Of a stretch of 61,854 nt of DNA, positions 46,858-56,812 are shown in pieces (the stretch's first letter is position 1; each line of letters begins with the position of its first letter). The translations under genes were made by a program, and so were the position numbers. The notes under the pieces are model-generated. The model was not told the origin of the DNA. It did not search any database and saw nothing but the letters and a program-made list of their open reading frames with translations. The stretch is from a virus: the IMG/VR virus record IMGVR_UViG_3300031277_000002, positions 1 through 61,854 of that record; one strand, written 5' to 3'.

Positions 46858-46998
46858 ATGTCAAACAAAAAAGGACAATTAAATTTAACATTAAAAGAGA
46901 AAGCAAAATGTGACGCAATTAGAGATATGCTGGATGATGGTTTTATTAACCTGCCAGAATTAAGTATAGAAACTTTATTAAAAATAATTAAAAAATAA
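46858..46998 (+). CDS. Small protein (46 aa)
   Basis: ATG after ACGGGAG. Reads MSNKKGQLNLTLKEKAKCDAI then helical tail. Chosen over an upstream in-frame ATG without RBS. No family; last small gene before the head cassette. Confidence 0.55.
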   Translation: MSNKKGQLNLTLKEKAKCDAIRDMLDDGFINLPELSIETLLKIIKK

Positions 46999-47092
46999 GT
47001 TTTAAAATTATTAAAAATGTATTAGGATTAAAATAAGTAAAAAGTTTAAATCCTTCCTTTAATGATTTTAAAACAAAAAAAGGAGTAAATTT

Positions 47093-47584
47093 TTGGAAAC
47101 TACTGTACAAAAAATGATAGAAATGTCTTCTGTTTTTGAAATAATTGAAAACGAAAGTTATAGCCAAAATGAAGGAAAAATTGATCCAAATATAGGTTAT
47201 GCTATTTCAAAAAACAAAAGGCTGTTTTTTCAATCAATCACAAAAAATAAAAAATTTGTTGAAAATCTGGAGCAATTTAACAAGTTTGTTGTAAAAAAAC
47301 AAAAGGTTGAAAAACAAATTAAAGAATTAGAAGGCAAAAATTCAAATCTTAAAAACAAAAAAGAGATAGAAAGTAATAATATTTTAATCTCAGAAAAGAA
47401 AAACCAAATTGAAAAATTAGAAAATGAAAACAAAAATGTTATTGAAACAAACACAAAAGGGTTGACAAAAAAAGAAACCATAGATGGGGATCTTTATAAA
47501 TTTAATTTAAAAAACCTACCAAAACTTAAACAATCTGTAATTGATTACTTGATTGATAACAACCTAATAAATAGTAAATATTAA
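47093..47584 (+). CDS. Coiled-coil protein (163 aa)
   Basis: TTG start seven bases after AGGAG. N-terminal segment with IDPNIGYAISKNK, then a long K/E/N-rich coiled coil (residues about 55-125), and a C-terminal PKLKQSVIDYLIDN. It directly precedes the terminator and the portal operon, so it could be a head or assembly factor, but nothing confirms it. Confidence 0.6.
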   Translation: METTVQKMIEMSSVFEIIENESYSQNEGKIDPNIGYAISKNKRLFFQSITKNKKFVENLEQFNKFVVKKQKVEKQIKELEGKNSNLKNKKEIESNNILISEKKNQIEKLENENKNVIETNTKGLTKKETIDGDLYKFNLKNLPKLKQSVIDYLIDNNLINSKY

Positions 47585-47595
47585 TTAAAGTCATA

Positions 47596-47628
47596 AAAGA
47601 TACCAACCTTCTCGGTATCTTTTTTTAT
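47596..47628 (+). terminator. Rho-independent terminator before the head cassette
   Basis: AAAGATACC (47596-47604)/GGTATCTTT (47614-47622) plus T run. Confidence 0.9.
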
Positions 47629-47655
47629 TTTTATATTTTTTATTTTGTTGTAAAA

Positions 47656-47678
47656 TGTTATAATATAAAAGTATAAAG
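47656..47678 (+). promoter_or_regulatory. Candidate late promoter (copy 1)
   Basis: TGTTATAATATAAAA then GTATAAAG, 19 bases before the portal gene. The same TGTTATAW...GTATAAAG pair is found at 58212, before the prohead protease. Not similar to class I or II motifs. Confidence 0.45.
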
Positions 47679-47696
47679 CTTTTCGGAGAAATTTCA

Positions 47697-49268
47697 ATGG
47701 ATTATACCAAAACAAATAGTTTTGAAGGATATATAAAAAATAGGAACATTATAACTAATTATCAAGATGTAAATAGGTTAATAAAATCTATGAATAAAAA
47801 CAATTCTCTTGGTTCTATAAACCCACCTAAAGGTATTTTTGAGCCGGACCCTATGTATAACCATCATTCTGTAGATCCAAGGGGGTTAAGGCAAAAATAT
47901 TACAAATTAACATATAGAATATTAAGAGATATTGCTTCGAAAGTTGCTCCTGTTATAGCAGTTCACACATTAAGAACAATGCAAATAAGACCGTTTAGTT
48001 TTAGGTCATATAATTCTGATGAAACAGGATTTTGTGTAAAACTCAAAGATAAAAAAGCTACTCCAGATAAACAAGAAAAAAAAGAAATAGAAGAAATAGA
48101 GGAATTCTTTCTAAATACGGGATTCAAAGATTTTCAAGGAGCGGGAGAAAGAGAAGATACGATTCAGGAAATCAATGAAGCTCTTACTAGAGAATTATAC
48201 ACTATAGACCAAATTGGGATATCATTAAGAAGAAATAGAAAAGGAAAATTACTTGATTTCTGGCTATTAGATGGCGCAACAATAGTGAGAACAATGAAAA
48301 ATGTAGGATTTGATGGGGATAAAAAGATAAAATTTGTTCAGGAAATAGAAGGTCATATTGTAGAAACTTTTACTGATGATGATATAATTTTTTATTATTC
48401 AAACAGATTGACAGATATTTACAGAAAAGGGTATGGGTTTTCATATCTTGAACAATGTGTTGATGTTATTACATCTTGGGTATTTGGAATGTCTTATAAT
48501 AAAGAATTTTTCAATACTTCAGCACAACCAAAGGGAATTCTTTCTTTTGAAGACGAAGATGCAGATCAATTAGATATAGAAGAGTTACAAAGGCAGTGGA
48601 TATCCATGTTTCAGGGCATTAAGGGAATGTGGAAAACGCCATTTCTTACTCACAAGGCAAAATGGCAAAATATTTCACCATCTAATAGAGATATGGAGTA
48701 TAATGAATATCTTCAGGTTCTTTCTTCGTGGATTTTTGCAATTCATGGAACAGATGCTCAAGAAATAGGATTAAGATTAAATCAAGCTCAAAATGTATTA
48801 AATGAGAATCAAGAATCAAAAATTGCTTTTTCTAAATCAAGAGCCTTAAGAGATTTATTATTTTCTTTATCAACTATTTATAATAAAATATTACAAAGAG
48901 TTCCAGAGTGGGATAAATACCAATTAGTGTTTACCGGATTAGAAGCTAAAGATCAAGCAGCTGAAGAAGATGTAAAATCAAAAGCAGTTAAAACAAGAAA
49001 AACAGTAAATGAAATAAGAGCAGAAGAGGATGACCCACCTTTAGAATATGGTGATATTATATTAGACCCTCAATATATTCAATATATTCAATATGCTCAA
49101 TCTCAACAACAAATGAAACAACAATCAGAACAGGGAATTAATGACCAAACACAAACACAAGAAAATAATAATACAGATAACCAGGAACCAGATTTTGAAA
49201 TAAACGAAGGCGACTTGGAAGAAATAAATAAATCAAAAAATGATGATTTTATAGAAATAATTTTATAA
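47697..49268 (+). CDS. Portal protein
   Basis: A 523-residue portal. Features: DGATIVRTMKN, FTDDDIIFYYSNRLTDIYRKGYGFSYLEQCV, YNKEFFNTSAQPKGIL and PKGIL.FEDED. The order of a central clip/stem region and a Gln-rich, acidic C-terminal tail (from about 450) is typical of HK97-type portals. It forms the dodecameric channel for DNA packaging. A possible processing motif RLIKSM lies at residues 28-32. First gene of the head operon. Confidence 0.9.
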   Translation: MDYTKTNSFEGYIKNRNIITNYQDVNRLIKSMNKNNSLGSINPPKGIFEPDPMYNHHSVDPRGLRQKYYKLTYRILRDIASKVAPVIAVHTLRTMQIRPFSFRSYNSDETGFCVKLKDKKATPDKQEKKEIEEIEEFFLNTGFKDFQGAGEREDTIQEINEALTRELYTIDQIGISLRRNRKGKLLDFWLLDGATIVRTMKNVGFDGDKKIKFVQEIEGHIVETFTDDDIIFYYSNRLTDIYRKGYGFSYLEQCVDVITSWVFGMSYNKEFFNTSAQPKGILSFEDEDADQLDIEELQRQWISMFQGIKGMWKTPFLTHKAKWQNISPSNRDMEYNEYLQVLSSWIFAIHGTDAQEIGLRLNQAQNVLNENQESKIAFSKSRALRDLLFSLSTIYNKILQRVPEWDKYQLVFTGLEAKDQAAEEDVKSKAVKTRKTVNEIRAEEDDPPLEYGDIILDPQYIQYIQYAQSQQQMKQQSEQGINDQTQTQENNNTDNQEPDFEINEGDLEEINKSKNDDFIEIIL

Positions 49269-49281
49269 AGGTTAATTAATT

Positions 49282-52200
49282 ATGACTAAATTAGTGTTTT
49301 TTAAATCAGCTAGAGATTTTCCTATAGGCCATATAAGTGTAACAAAAACAGGACAAAAGATTAAAAAGGTTGCTCCCGGAAAATGGGTTCAAATTTCTGA
49401 AAAAAGAGAAAACAAAAACGTACAGGGCTTAACCATAAAAAACGGTTTTTATTTTGACGGAAAAACAAAAATAACAAACGATTATGAGAAAGCAAAAAAA
49501 TATATACAAAAAAAAGAAGAAAATAAACCAGCTTTCCAAAAAAAAGAAAATAAAAATATATCAATAGGTGATACCATAAGAGTCAAAGCTAATGCAAAAA
49601 AAGACGGAATAAGGGAAACCAAAGGGAGGGGGATAGTTGCAAAAGTTAAAGAAATTAAGGATGGAATTGTAAAAATAATAGATGATACAGGAAGAATGTT
49701 TCAGGTCCAGCAATCTTCATTAGAGTTTGCAAAATCTGGAATAATAGTCAATTATTTTGATTTAATTAAATCTGAAGAATTAAAAATTGGAATTAAAGTA
49801 GAAAAAGAACATGCAAACACGGTTAAAAAAATAAAAGATAAAAATTTAAACGAGCATGAATCAGCTAAACTAATTGCAAAAGATCATATTAAAGAAGCAA
49901 AAGATAAAGGATATGATTATTATAAACGATTATTAGTTATGGAAAATTTAGAAGATTATAAAGGTATAGATAAAAAAATAATTGAATATATCAAATCTAA
50001 TAATTTTATAAAAGACGAAAAAGGAATTCATGAATTTGCGAAAAAACTAAAAATTAACCAGCATAAACTAGAAGAGAGAATTTATGCAATATTAAAAGAC
50101 GTAGTTGGAAACAAAATAAAAAAATCATCTAATTTTGTTTTCAGTTTATTTAAATCAAGAGACGATAAACTTGAAAAATTGAAAAAATTTTTAATTAAAA
50201 TTTTAGAAAATAATGTTGAAAAATCTTTAGTTTTTGGTTTTTTTGATTTGATAAAGGCAGGAAAAGGCTATTCAGTTGGGACTATAAGAAGTTGGAAGGA
50301 AAAAAAATTCATAAAAGTGTCTCCCGGGAAATGGAGAAGGTTTTATGAAGGAGAGAGTAGAGGACAAAAACAGTCAATATCTTATATAAAAAAACAAATT
50401 GAAAAAGCAGACTCTATCTCAGAATTGGCAAAAATAGTTTTTGAAAATAGAAAAAGATTCACAAATTTAGATGGGTCTTATCATAAAATTGTGAACCAAT
50501 TACTTGAATTAGCAAAAAACAAAAAAAAGGACAAAAAAAATGGTAAAATTAGAACAACAAATAACACAGGCAGAAGCTATGTTGATGGGGGTAAAAAAAA
50601 TGGAAAAGAACAAAAAACTTTATCAAAATCAGAAATTAAAACAGTTAGATCCGATATTACACAAAGAGCTAAAAGTAATGAGATACCCGAAGATATTGGA
50701 AGAAATTTAAACAAACATCAAAAAGATGCAATTAATTTAATATTAGAAAATTATAAAAAAAATAAAGGATTTTTGCTAGCAGACGGGACCGGAGTTGGAA
50801 AAACCAGACAAGAAATAGCTTTAGCAAAAATACAATTGGATAAAAATAAAAAAACATTAATTGTAACTGAAAATAAAAGAATAATAGAAGATGCGTTTAA
50901 AAAAGACGCAAAGCCATTTAATATTGATTTAAATTATATTGAAAATAAAGAAAATATAAATGATAAAAAAATAAATATTACAACATACGACAAATTAAAA
51001 AACATTTCAGAAGAATCTTTTGACCAAATAATATTTGACGAGTCTCATAACTTAAAAAATTATACATCACAAAAAACAAAAAATGGATTAAATTTAATAA
51101 AAAAATCTAAAAATGTATTGTTAGCAACAGCTACTCCTCTTGATAAACCTGAGCATGTTGGATATATAGCTTCTGGATTAGGGTTAAATTATTTTAAAGT
51201 AATGAAAGATTTAGGACAAAAAGAAAAAGAGGTAAATATAGGATACGGAAAAACAATAAAAGTTTTTGAAAGAGAAGTTTCTAAATTAGAAGAATTATAT
51301 AGAATAGGTAATTTTTTTGATAAATTAACAAATTATGGAAATATGATTAAAAGAGAAGTATCTATGGACAACGTTAATTTAAACATTATTGACATAGATG
51401 TTTCAAAAAAAGAAAAAGAAATTTTTGACAATTTATATGAAAAATTCGAAAATCATATAAGCAGCGTTCCAAAAAAAGAAAAAGGGATAGCGACCGCTAC
51501 AGGTTTAATGGCTTTAAGAAGGGTAAATGAGGATTTTAAAATAAATAAAGCATTAAACGAAATAGAAAATGATATAAAAAACGGGAAAAAAGTTGTATTG
51601 TTTGCCACCAGGGTCAACAAATCAGATATTTCCTTTGGTGGTGAAAAAAAAGTTAATTCTTTTGAAAGTGAAGGAGTATTAAATAAAATAAACGAAGAAT
51701 TAGAAAAAAAAGGAATAAAGGTATCAAAATTATATAAACATGACAACAAATCAAAAGAAGTTAGAGAAAAAAAATCAAAAGAAGCAATAGACAAATTTCA
51801 AAACGGGGATAATCAGGTAATAATAACGACTCCTCAGTCTGGAGGAACTGGATTAAATTTAGATGATAGCAAGGGTAATAGTCCAAGATCTGTTATTGTA
51901 TTAACTCCCCCATTTTCTGCAAATGATGTTGTACAAATGTTGGGTAGAGTTAATAGATTAACAACAAAAAGCAAAGTAGATGCAAAATTAATTTATATAA
52001 AAAATAATCCTGTAGAAGATTGGAATAAAGGTATAATAAATACAAAATTAAAAAGACTTGGAGCGTCTTCAAAAGGAGATTACGAAAATATAATTTTAGA
52101 CAATAAAATTGATAATGGGTTGATAGACAATTTAAGCGACAGTGAAATTAAAAATATTACAAAAAATAATATAGCTTTGCCAGAAAATCAAGATTTTGTA

Positions 52201-52917
52201 ATGGAGTCTTTAAATAAAATAAACCCAAATTATAAAGAAAAAAAAGAAAAAGTTGAATATATAAAAAATATTGATCATTTTATTTCAATATTGCCAAAAA
52301 AAGAAAACGGAAAAATAGATTTTTCCAAACCATTACCTAACCCTAAATATAATTTTGGTAAAAACAAAGGAAAGACAATTAATAGTGATTTATCTTATTT
52401 AAAATGGGTTTTTAGTACCGCCGGGTATTATAATATAGATTTTAATAAAATAAATTTTTTAAAATCATTTAAAATAATTTTTCGTGTAAATAAAAATTTA
52501 TTATTAAAAACCGTAGCTGGTATTGAAAAATATTATAATAAAATTTATGGACCGGGTTCTTATTCTAAAATTCCTGTTAGCAAAAAAACAAAAGAAAGTG
52601 AAAAAAAATTTGATATAAACGTAAGCCCTAAAGAAAGGTCAGAATATTTATCATCAGAAGATCATGAAAGATATGTTAAAGCCAAAAAAAAACTTGCTAA
52701 TTATGCAGGAACAAATACCCATTATGGAAAAGGTATAGTTTCTCAAGTTAAAAAAAAATTAAAAAATAAAAAAGAATATATGAAAAATCAAAAAGATAAA
52801 AAATTTGAAAAAGTAATGAGAGAATTTTATGATGGAAAATTAAAAGATAGTTCCGGAAAGCTAGTAACTGATAAAAAGAGAGCTATAGCAATAGCATTTT
52901 CAGAAAGTGGAAAATAA
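49282..52917 (+). CDS. Polyvalent head-associated protein with SF2 helicase domain
   Basis: A 1211-residue protein. Order: FPIGHISVTKTGQKIKKV domain near 12, a DUF5661-like helical segment (EHANTVKKIKDKNLNEHESA at about 175), a second SVGTIRSWKEKKFIKVSPGK domain at about 333, then an SF2/SNF2-type helicase: Walker A GTGVGKT near 502, DESH near 587, LLATATP, TTPQSGGTGLN and motif VI QMLGRVNRL near 885. Near 1030 is FGKNKGKTINSD, and a DUF6496-like end (KVMREFYDGKLKDSSGK). Known polyvalent proteins of phages and plasmids combine such modules and are thought to enter the host with DNA. Several KS motifs suggest cleavage in the head. Confidence 0.8.
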   Translation: MTKLVFFKSARDFPIGHISVTKTGQKIKKVAPGKWVQISEKRENKNVQGLTIKNGFYFDGKTKITNDYEKAKKYIQKKEENKPAFQKKENKNISIGDTIRVKANAKKDGIRETKGRGIVAKVKEIKDGIVKIIDDTGRMFQVQQSSLEFAKSGIIVNYFDLIKSEELKIGIKVEKEHANTVKKIKDKNLNEHESAKLIAKDHIKEAKDKGYDYYKRLLVMENLEDYKGIDKKIIEYIKSNNFIKDEKGIHEFAKKLKINQHKLEERIYAILKDVVGNKIKKSSNFVFSLFKSRDDKLEKLKKFLIKILENNVEKSLVFGFFDLIKAGKGYSVGTIRSWKEKKFIKVSPGKWRRFYEGESRGQKQSISYIKKQIEKADSISELAKIVFENRKRFTNLDGSYHKIVNQLLELAKNKKKDKKNGKIRTTNNTGRSYVDGGKKNGKEQKTLSKSEIKTVRSDITQRAKSNEIPEDIGRNLNKHQKDAINLILENYKKNKGFLLADGTGVGKTRQEIALAKIQLDKNKKTLIVTENKRIIEDAFKKDAKPFNIDLNYIENKENINDKKINITTYDKLKNISEESFDQIIFDESHNLKNYTSQKTKNGLNLIKKSKNVLLATATPLDKPEHVGYIASGLGLNYFKVMKDLGQKEKEVNIGYGKTIKVFEREVSKLEELYRIGNFFDKLTNYGNMIKREVSMDNVNLNIIDIDVSKKEKEIFDNLYEKFENHISSVPKKEKGIATATGLMALRRVNEDFKINKALNEIENDIKNGKKVVLFATRVNKSDISFGGEKKVNSFESEGVLNKINEELEKKGIKVSKLYKHDNKSKEVREKKSKEAIDKFQNGDNQVIITTPQSGGTGLNLDDSKGNSPRSVIVLTPPFSANDVVQMLGRVNRLTTKSKVDAKLIYIKNNPVEDWNKGIINTKLKRLGASSKGDYENIILDNKIDNGLIDNLSDSEIKNITKNNIALPENQDFVMESLNKINPNYKEKKEKVEYIKNIDHFISILPKKENGKIDFSKPLPNPKYNFGKNKGKTINSDLSYLKWVFSTAGYYNIDFNKINFLKSFKIIFRVNKNLLLKTVAGIEKYYNKIYGPGSYSKIPVSKKTKESEKKFDINVSPKERSEYLSSEDHERYVKAKKKLANYAGTNTHYGKGIVSQVKKKLKNKKEYMKNQKDKKFEKVMREFYDGKLKDSSGKLVTDKKRAIAIAFSESGK

Positions 52918-52965
52918 TTGATTAATAATTAATAAAAAAGAAGTATATTTAATAAAGGATTTTGT

Positions 52966-54231
52966 ATGGATTATAATATTTTTGAAGAAGATTTTTTTAA
53001 ATCTAATGTTTTAGGTGAAAATGGATTACTTTTAAAGTCTGAAAATAATTATTCAAAATTAGATCAGATAAAAAAATTTTTAATTTCAATTTTAAATGAT
53101 AAATTAAAAAAATCATTTGAAAATTTATTTTTTGGTATGAATGAAGAGTTGTTAATTAAAGGTAAATCATATCCAGTTGGAACAATTAGAGAATGGCAAG
53201 GAAAAAGATTCAAAAAAATTTCTAAAGGTAAGTGGATGCGTTCATACTCTGAAGGTGAAAAAAGCACTGGAGAAAATATTGCAATAGCAAAAACAATTAA
53301 AAAGATTCAAAATGCAAAATCTATTTCAGAATTGGCTCAGATCGTCAGAGATAACAAAAGCAGATTTGAAGGAAAAGATGGTAAAATTCACCCAACCGTA
53401 AAACAAATTTTAGGTATTGCAAAAGAAAAAAAATTAGCTAAACAAGGTGAAACGAAAGAAAATATTGAAAAAGAAGCAGTAGAAAATACATTAAACAGTT
53501 TAAAGAAAAAAGGCTATACAAAAGCAATAATAAATGATAAAAATGAAATATTTCTTATAAACAAAAACAAAAATGATTCAATGTTAATGCCAGATGTATA
53601 TAAAACAAAACATAGAGATTTGGTAGAAAAAATTTTCGGTAAAATAGAAAAAGGAGAAATAAAAGAAAACAAACCTAATTTATCAATTAATGAACGTGCC
53701 CAAAAGATAAAAGAAAAAAAAGAAGACTTTAAAACAAAAGAAGAACTTTCTAAAAAAGTTAGAGATAAAAATGGCAACGTTGTTACTATAAAGCAGTTTA
53801 TTGAAAACATTTTTGATAAAGGATATGATAAATATTCAGAAAAAAAAGTTGGAATTAACATTGTTGGAAGGCTGGAAAATAAAGATGGTATGTTTTATGA
53901 TTTTAAAAAGAAAAGCGAAAAGGAATATGCTAAAAATATAGCAAGTCAAAAAAATAAGGAGGAAGGATCGTTAAATTCTTTTGAAAAAAGATGGAAAGAT
54001 TTGACAAAAAACAATTTACCAATGGAACTTAATCCTTTTGTAAGAGTAATAAAAGAATCAAAAAGTAAAGAAGAAGCGCTTTATAAAATAAAAAACATGA
54101 AAAACGTTCCTTTTCATACATCGAAAATGTTTAGAGAAAAATATGGCATAAAAAACGGCAAAAAAGTAGCAACAGTAGAAGAGGCTTTTGATGGTCTTTA
54201 TAAAGACGTTAAAAATAGAGAAAAGAATTGA
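52966..54231 (+). CDS. Polyvalent-like head companion protein (421 aa)
   Basis: ATG after AAAGGATTTT. Carries the same domain as the previous protein (SYPVGTIREWQGKRFKKISK then SISELAQIVRDNKSRFEGK), aligned with SVGTIRSWKEKKFIKV and SISELAKIVFENRKRF there. The C-terminal half has DKGYDKYSEKKVGINIVGRL and FHTSKMFREKYG. Has two early processing motifs (FFKS, LLKS). Likely a helicase-less paralogue packaged in the head. Confidence 0.65.
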   Translation: MDYNIFEEDFFKSNVLGENGLLLKSENNYSKLDQIKKFLISILNDKLKKSFENLFFGMNEELLIKGKSYPVGTIREWQGKRFKKISKGKWMRSYSEGEKSTGENIAIAKTIKKIQNAKSISELAQIVRDNKSRFEGKDGKIHPTVKQILGIAKEKKLAKQGETKENIEKEAVENTLNSLKKKGYTKAIINDKNEIFLINKNKNDSMLMPDVYKTKHRDLVEKIFGKIEKGEIKENKPNLSINERAQKIKEKKEDFKTKEELSKKVRDKNGNVVTIKQFIENIFDKGYDKYSEKKVGINIVGRLENKDGMFYDFKKKSEKEYAKNIASQKNKEEGSLNSFEKRWKDLTKNNLPMELNPFVRVIKESKSKEEALYKIKNMKNVPFHTSKMFREKYGIKNGKKVATVEEAFDGLYKDVKNREKN

Positions 54232-55874
54232 AAATAAAATTTAAAGAGAATAAATTATTATCTAAAGAAAACTTCAAAGAAACATTATTAAAAGCTTTAA
54301 AAAATCTTTCAGACTACGAGATGTCTGAATTTTTATTTGAAAAAGAATTTCAAAAAGCTTATATAAAATTTATGGAAGAGGTTGTCGATTCTATAATCCA
54401 GGGAATAGCGTTAAAAATAAATGTTGAACCTAAAAATATAAAAAAATCTTACAAATTTAAAAATTTAACCCTTTTAAAAGCCTCTAATGGAATGATTGAT
54501 GAAGATTCACTATTGCTTAAAAGTTTGTGGGAAAAACTAAAAGAAAAATATACAAAAGCAATTAATATATTTAAAAAATTCTTTTTTAATAACGGAAAAC
54601 CTTTGGAACCAATGAAAATTAAAGATAATGTGAATTATAATCCAGAAACAATGAATATATTAAAAGATAAACAGTGGAATAATATTGAAAACGGAATAGT
54701 TGATTATCTTAAAGATACAATAAAAAATCCTGAAGAAGAATTTACGATAAGAGCCGGAATGTTTGGGTTATTAAGAAAGAAAATGGATGATGAAGGAATA
54801 TCCATAGATGATCAGAAAAAAATGTCTTATGATGATTTAGTTGAAAAATTTGGAACCAAAATAAATGATACTGAAAAAATAAAAAAAGAATTAATAAAAG
54901 AGAAACAGTTAAAAGAATCTATAGAATACGCAAAAAATCATGCAGCAGAATATTTATCTATAAAAGACGGAGAGTTAAAAAATAAACTAGTTAAAATGAT
55001 GAGAAAACAAATAGTTGGTGGGTTAGAGGATGGAATATCCAAAGAAGAAATGATAAGTCGTTTGTATTGGATTGACCCTGAAGATGAGTTAGGAAAAAGA
55101 TTTAATGACGATACGATTGCTGCATGGAACAGAGACCTTAGGCGGATTGTTATATCAGAATTTTCTTATGCATCTAACAATGGTTATTTAGCTGCAAACA
55201 AAGATGATGTAAAAGACGGAGGAAAAGTATATTTTGTTTTTAATGGTCAATATAATCCACAAGAAAAACCAAACAGGCCTTGCAATTTATATCTAGGGAA
55301 AATAGGCGTATTGGTTGATAATCCTCAATCAACAGAAGATACGAATGATACTTTTGCTGATTATGCAATATGGTATGGCAAAAATAATGTAGGAAGAAAA
55401 GAAAAAGAATGGTGGTTTTGTATCCCGGTCCACTGCCACTGTACTCATTATTGGGAAAGAATTAATCCAGAAACGCAAAAATATAACGAAGAAATAGGAA
55501 AAATAGAGTATAAAACCGATGAAGTAAAAAAATCAACAGAAATATCCATCGATAATATTGACTGGAAACAAATAAAAGCAAAACCAATTGAAGAACAATT
55601 GCCAGAACTGATTAAAAAAGTAAAAACAGAATTAAAAATAAATTTTCCAATTATCGTGAGGTTATATAAAGAACACGAAGAAGGGAAAGAAATTAGAAGT
55701 CTTCATGATGAAGGAATTATTATTATATATGAAAATAGTCCAGATCCAATTTTGGATTTTTATCACGAATTGGGGCACTTGTATTATCATATTTCAGAAG
55801 TTGAAAAAAATAAAAGTTTAATAAGTTTATTAAATAATATTAAAAACAAAATAGAACAGGAAAATAAAAAATGA
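54228..55874 (+). CDS. MuF-like head morphogenesis protein with HELGH motif
   Basis: TTG start overlapping the previous stop. A 548-residue protein; central region IAAWNRDLRRIVISEFSYAS..NGY and CIPVHCHCTHYW is characteristic of phage MuF/gp7-type head proteins. The last 100 residues have a different domain: FPIIVRLYKEHEEG, then FYHELGHLYYH (His-Glu-Leu-Gly-His at about 513-517), a zincin metallopeptidase motif. C-terminal effector domains are common in MuF proteins; whether this one is active is unknown. Confidence 0.75.
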   Translation: MKIKFKENKLLSKENFKETLLKALKNLSDYEMSEFLFEKEFQKAYIKFMEEVVDSIIQGIALKINVEPKNIKKSYKFKNLTLLKASNGMIDEDSLLLKSLWEKLKEKYTKAINIFKKFFFNNGKPLEPMKIKDNVNYNPETMNILKDKQWNNIENGIVDYLKDTIKNPEEEFTIRAGMFGLLRKKMDDEGISIDDQKKMSYDDLVEKFGTKINDTEKIKKELIKEKQLKESIEYAKNHAAEYLSIKDGELKNKLVKMMRKQIVGGLEDGISKEEMISRLYWIDPEDELGKRFNDDTIAAWNRDLRRIVISEFSYASNNGYLAANKDDVKDGGKVYFVFNGQYNPQEKPNRPCNLYLGKIGVLVDNPQSTEDTNDTFADYAIWYGKNNVGRKEKEWWFCIPVHCHCTHYWERINPETQKYNEEIGKIEYKTDEVKKSTEISIDNIDWKQIKAKPIEEQLPELIKKVKTELKINFPIIVRLYKEHEEGKEIRSLHDEGIIIIYENSPDPILDFYHELGHLYYHISEVEKNKSLISLLNNIKNKIEQENKK

Positions 55875-55978
55875 TTAATTGTTTAATATGCAAAAAAGAA
55901 GATATTAATAAATTTGACTTTAAAATTTTTGGATTATTTTTAAATAATATTAAAAATCAGGAATTATTAAATGTATAA
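55871..55978 (+). CDS. Short peptide (35 aa)
   Basis: ATGA overlap with the previous gene and eight-base overlap with the next. Reads MINCLICKKEDINKFDFKIF, with an NCLIC pair. Possibly a zinc knuckle fragment; function unknown. Confidence 0.35.
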   Translation: MINCLICKKEDINKFDFKIFGLFLNNIKNQELLNV

Positions 55979-56597
55979 ACAACTTTTTAACAATTCTCAT
56001 ACTTATTCAGATATTAAAGAAATATTTGCAACTATTTTTAAATGGTATTTTGCTGGAAAAACTATAAATAATGCATATATGGAAGCATTAAAAAAAGAAT
56101 GCCCAGAAGGGATTGAAATAATAAAAATTATAGAAAAAAATAATTTAAAAAAATCAGAATTAAAAGATTTTGATTTATTAAAAAATGATAAAACTAAATT
56201 GAGAATGGAATATGAAGGAATTCCGATAAATATAGAGTGGTTAAAAGGAGAAGTTAGAACTTATCCAGGAAGCCCATATAAAAATCTAATGAATAAACAT
56301 CATTATGGATATGTTAGAAATACTGATAGCCCGGACGGGGAGGACATAGATGTTTATGTTCATATTCCAATTAAAAAAAATGCACCAATTTATATGTTAA
56401 ATCAATTACATGCAAATGACGAATTTGAAGGAGAATTTGACGAACATAAATTTATGATCGGATATCCATCTAAAAAAGCAGCGGAAAACGCATATATAGA
56501 AACTATGCAAAAAAATATGTGCGGTTCGTTAACCAAAATATCTTTAAAAAATTTTAAAGAAAATATATTGCCGTTTTATAAAAAGGCTAAAAGATGA
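55971..56597 (+). CDS. Inorganic pyrophosphatase-like phage protein (polyvalent module)
   Basis: A 208-residue protein: IEWLKGEVRTYPGSPY, HHYGYVRNTDSPDGEDIDVYV, LNQLHANDEFEGEFDEHKFM and SKKAAENAYIETM. This pattern is the InPase-like module found fused to MuF or portal-associated proteins and in phage polyvalent proteins, as a stand-alone gene here. The DSPDGEDIDVYV acidic cluster would bind metal. Role in the head unknown; it may hydrolyse pyrophosphate or a nucleotide. Confidence 0.72.
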   Translation: MYKQLFNNSHTYSDIKEIFATIFKWYFAGKTINNAYMEALKKECPEGIEIIKIIEKNNLKKSELKDFDLLKNDKTKLRMEYEGIPINIEWLKGEVRTYPGSPYKNLMNKHHYGYVRNTDSPDGEDIDVYVHIPIKKNAPIYMLNQLHANDEFEGEFDEHKFMIGYPSKKAAENAYIETMQKNMCGSLTKISLKNFKENILPFYKKAKR

Positions 56598-56758
56598 ACG
56601 AAAAAGAATTTCATTGTTTTATGCATGATCAGGAAATTGAAATTCTTAAATATATAAAAAATAAAAAAGATAAACAAAAGTTTTTAAACGTTTGGATAAA
56701 AAAATATGCAAAAAAATTTAGAAATAAGTGGACAAAAAAACACAAAACTATAGATTAA
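56594..56758 (+). CDS. Conserved small phage protein (54 aa), paralogue of 45731
   Basis: ATGA overlap with the previous gene. HCFMHDQEIEILKYIKN then WIKKYAKKFRNKW, similar to the 65-residue protein at 45731. It lacks the Cys-containing middle part. Confidence 0.55.
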   Translation: MNEKEFHCFMHDQEIEILKYIKNKKDKQKFLNVWIKKYAKKFRNKWTKKHKTID

Positions 56759-56778
56759 TAAAATTAATGTACTATAAT
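56751..56778 (+). promoter_or_regulatory. Class II-like promoter (copy 4)
   Basis: TAGATT, 16 bases, TATAAT, with ATTAAT at the start of the spacer and ATGTAC before the -10, matching the class II block with small differences. No leader hairpin follows. Confidence 0.5.
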
Positions 56779-56812
56779 TAATAATATATTAATTTTATTT
56801 AAAGAGGTAAAT

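Noticed and set aside
51453-51794. 113-residue minus-strand frame within the helicase gene
   Set aside because: Shadow of the + strand protein, no promoter or RBS; all other minus-strand frames have the same character.
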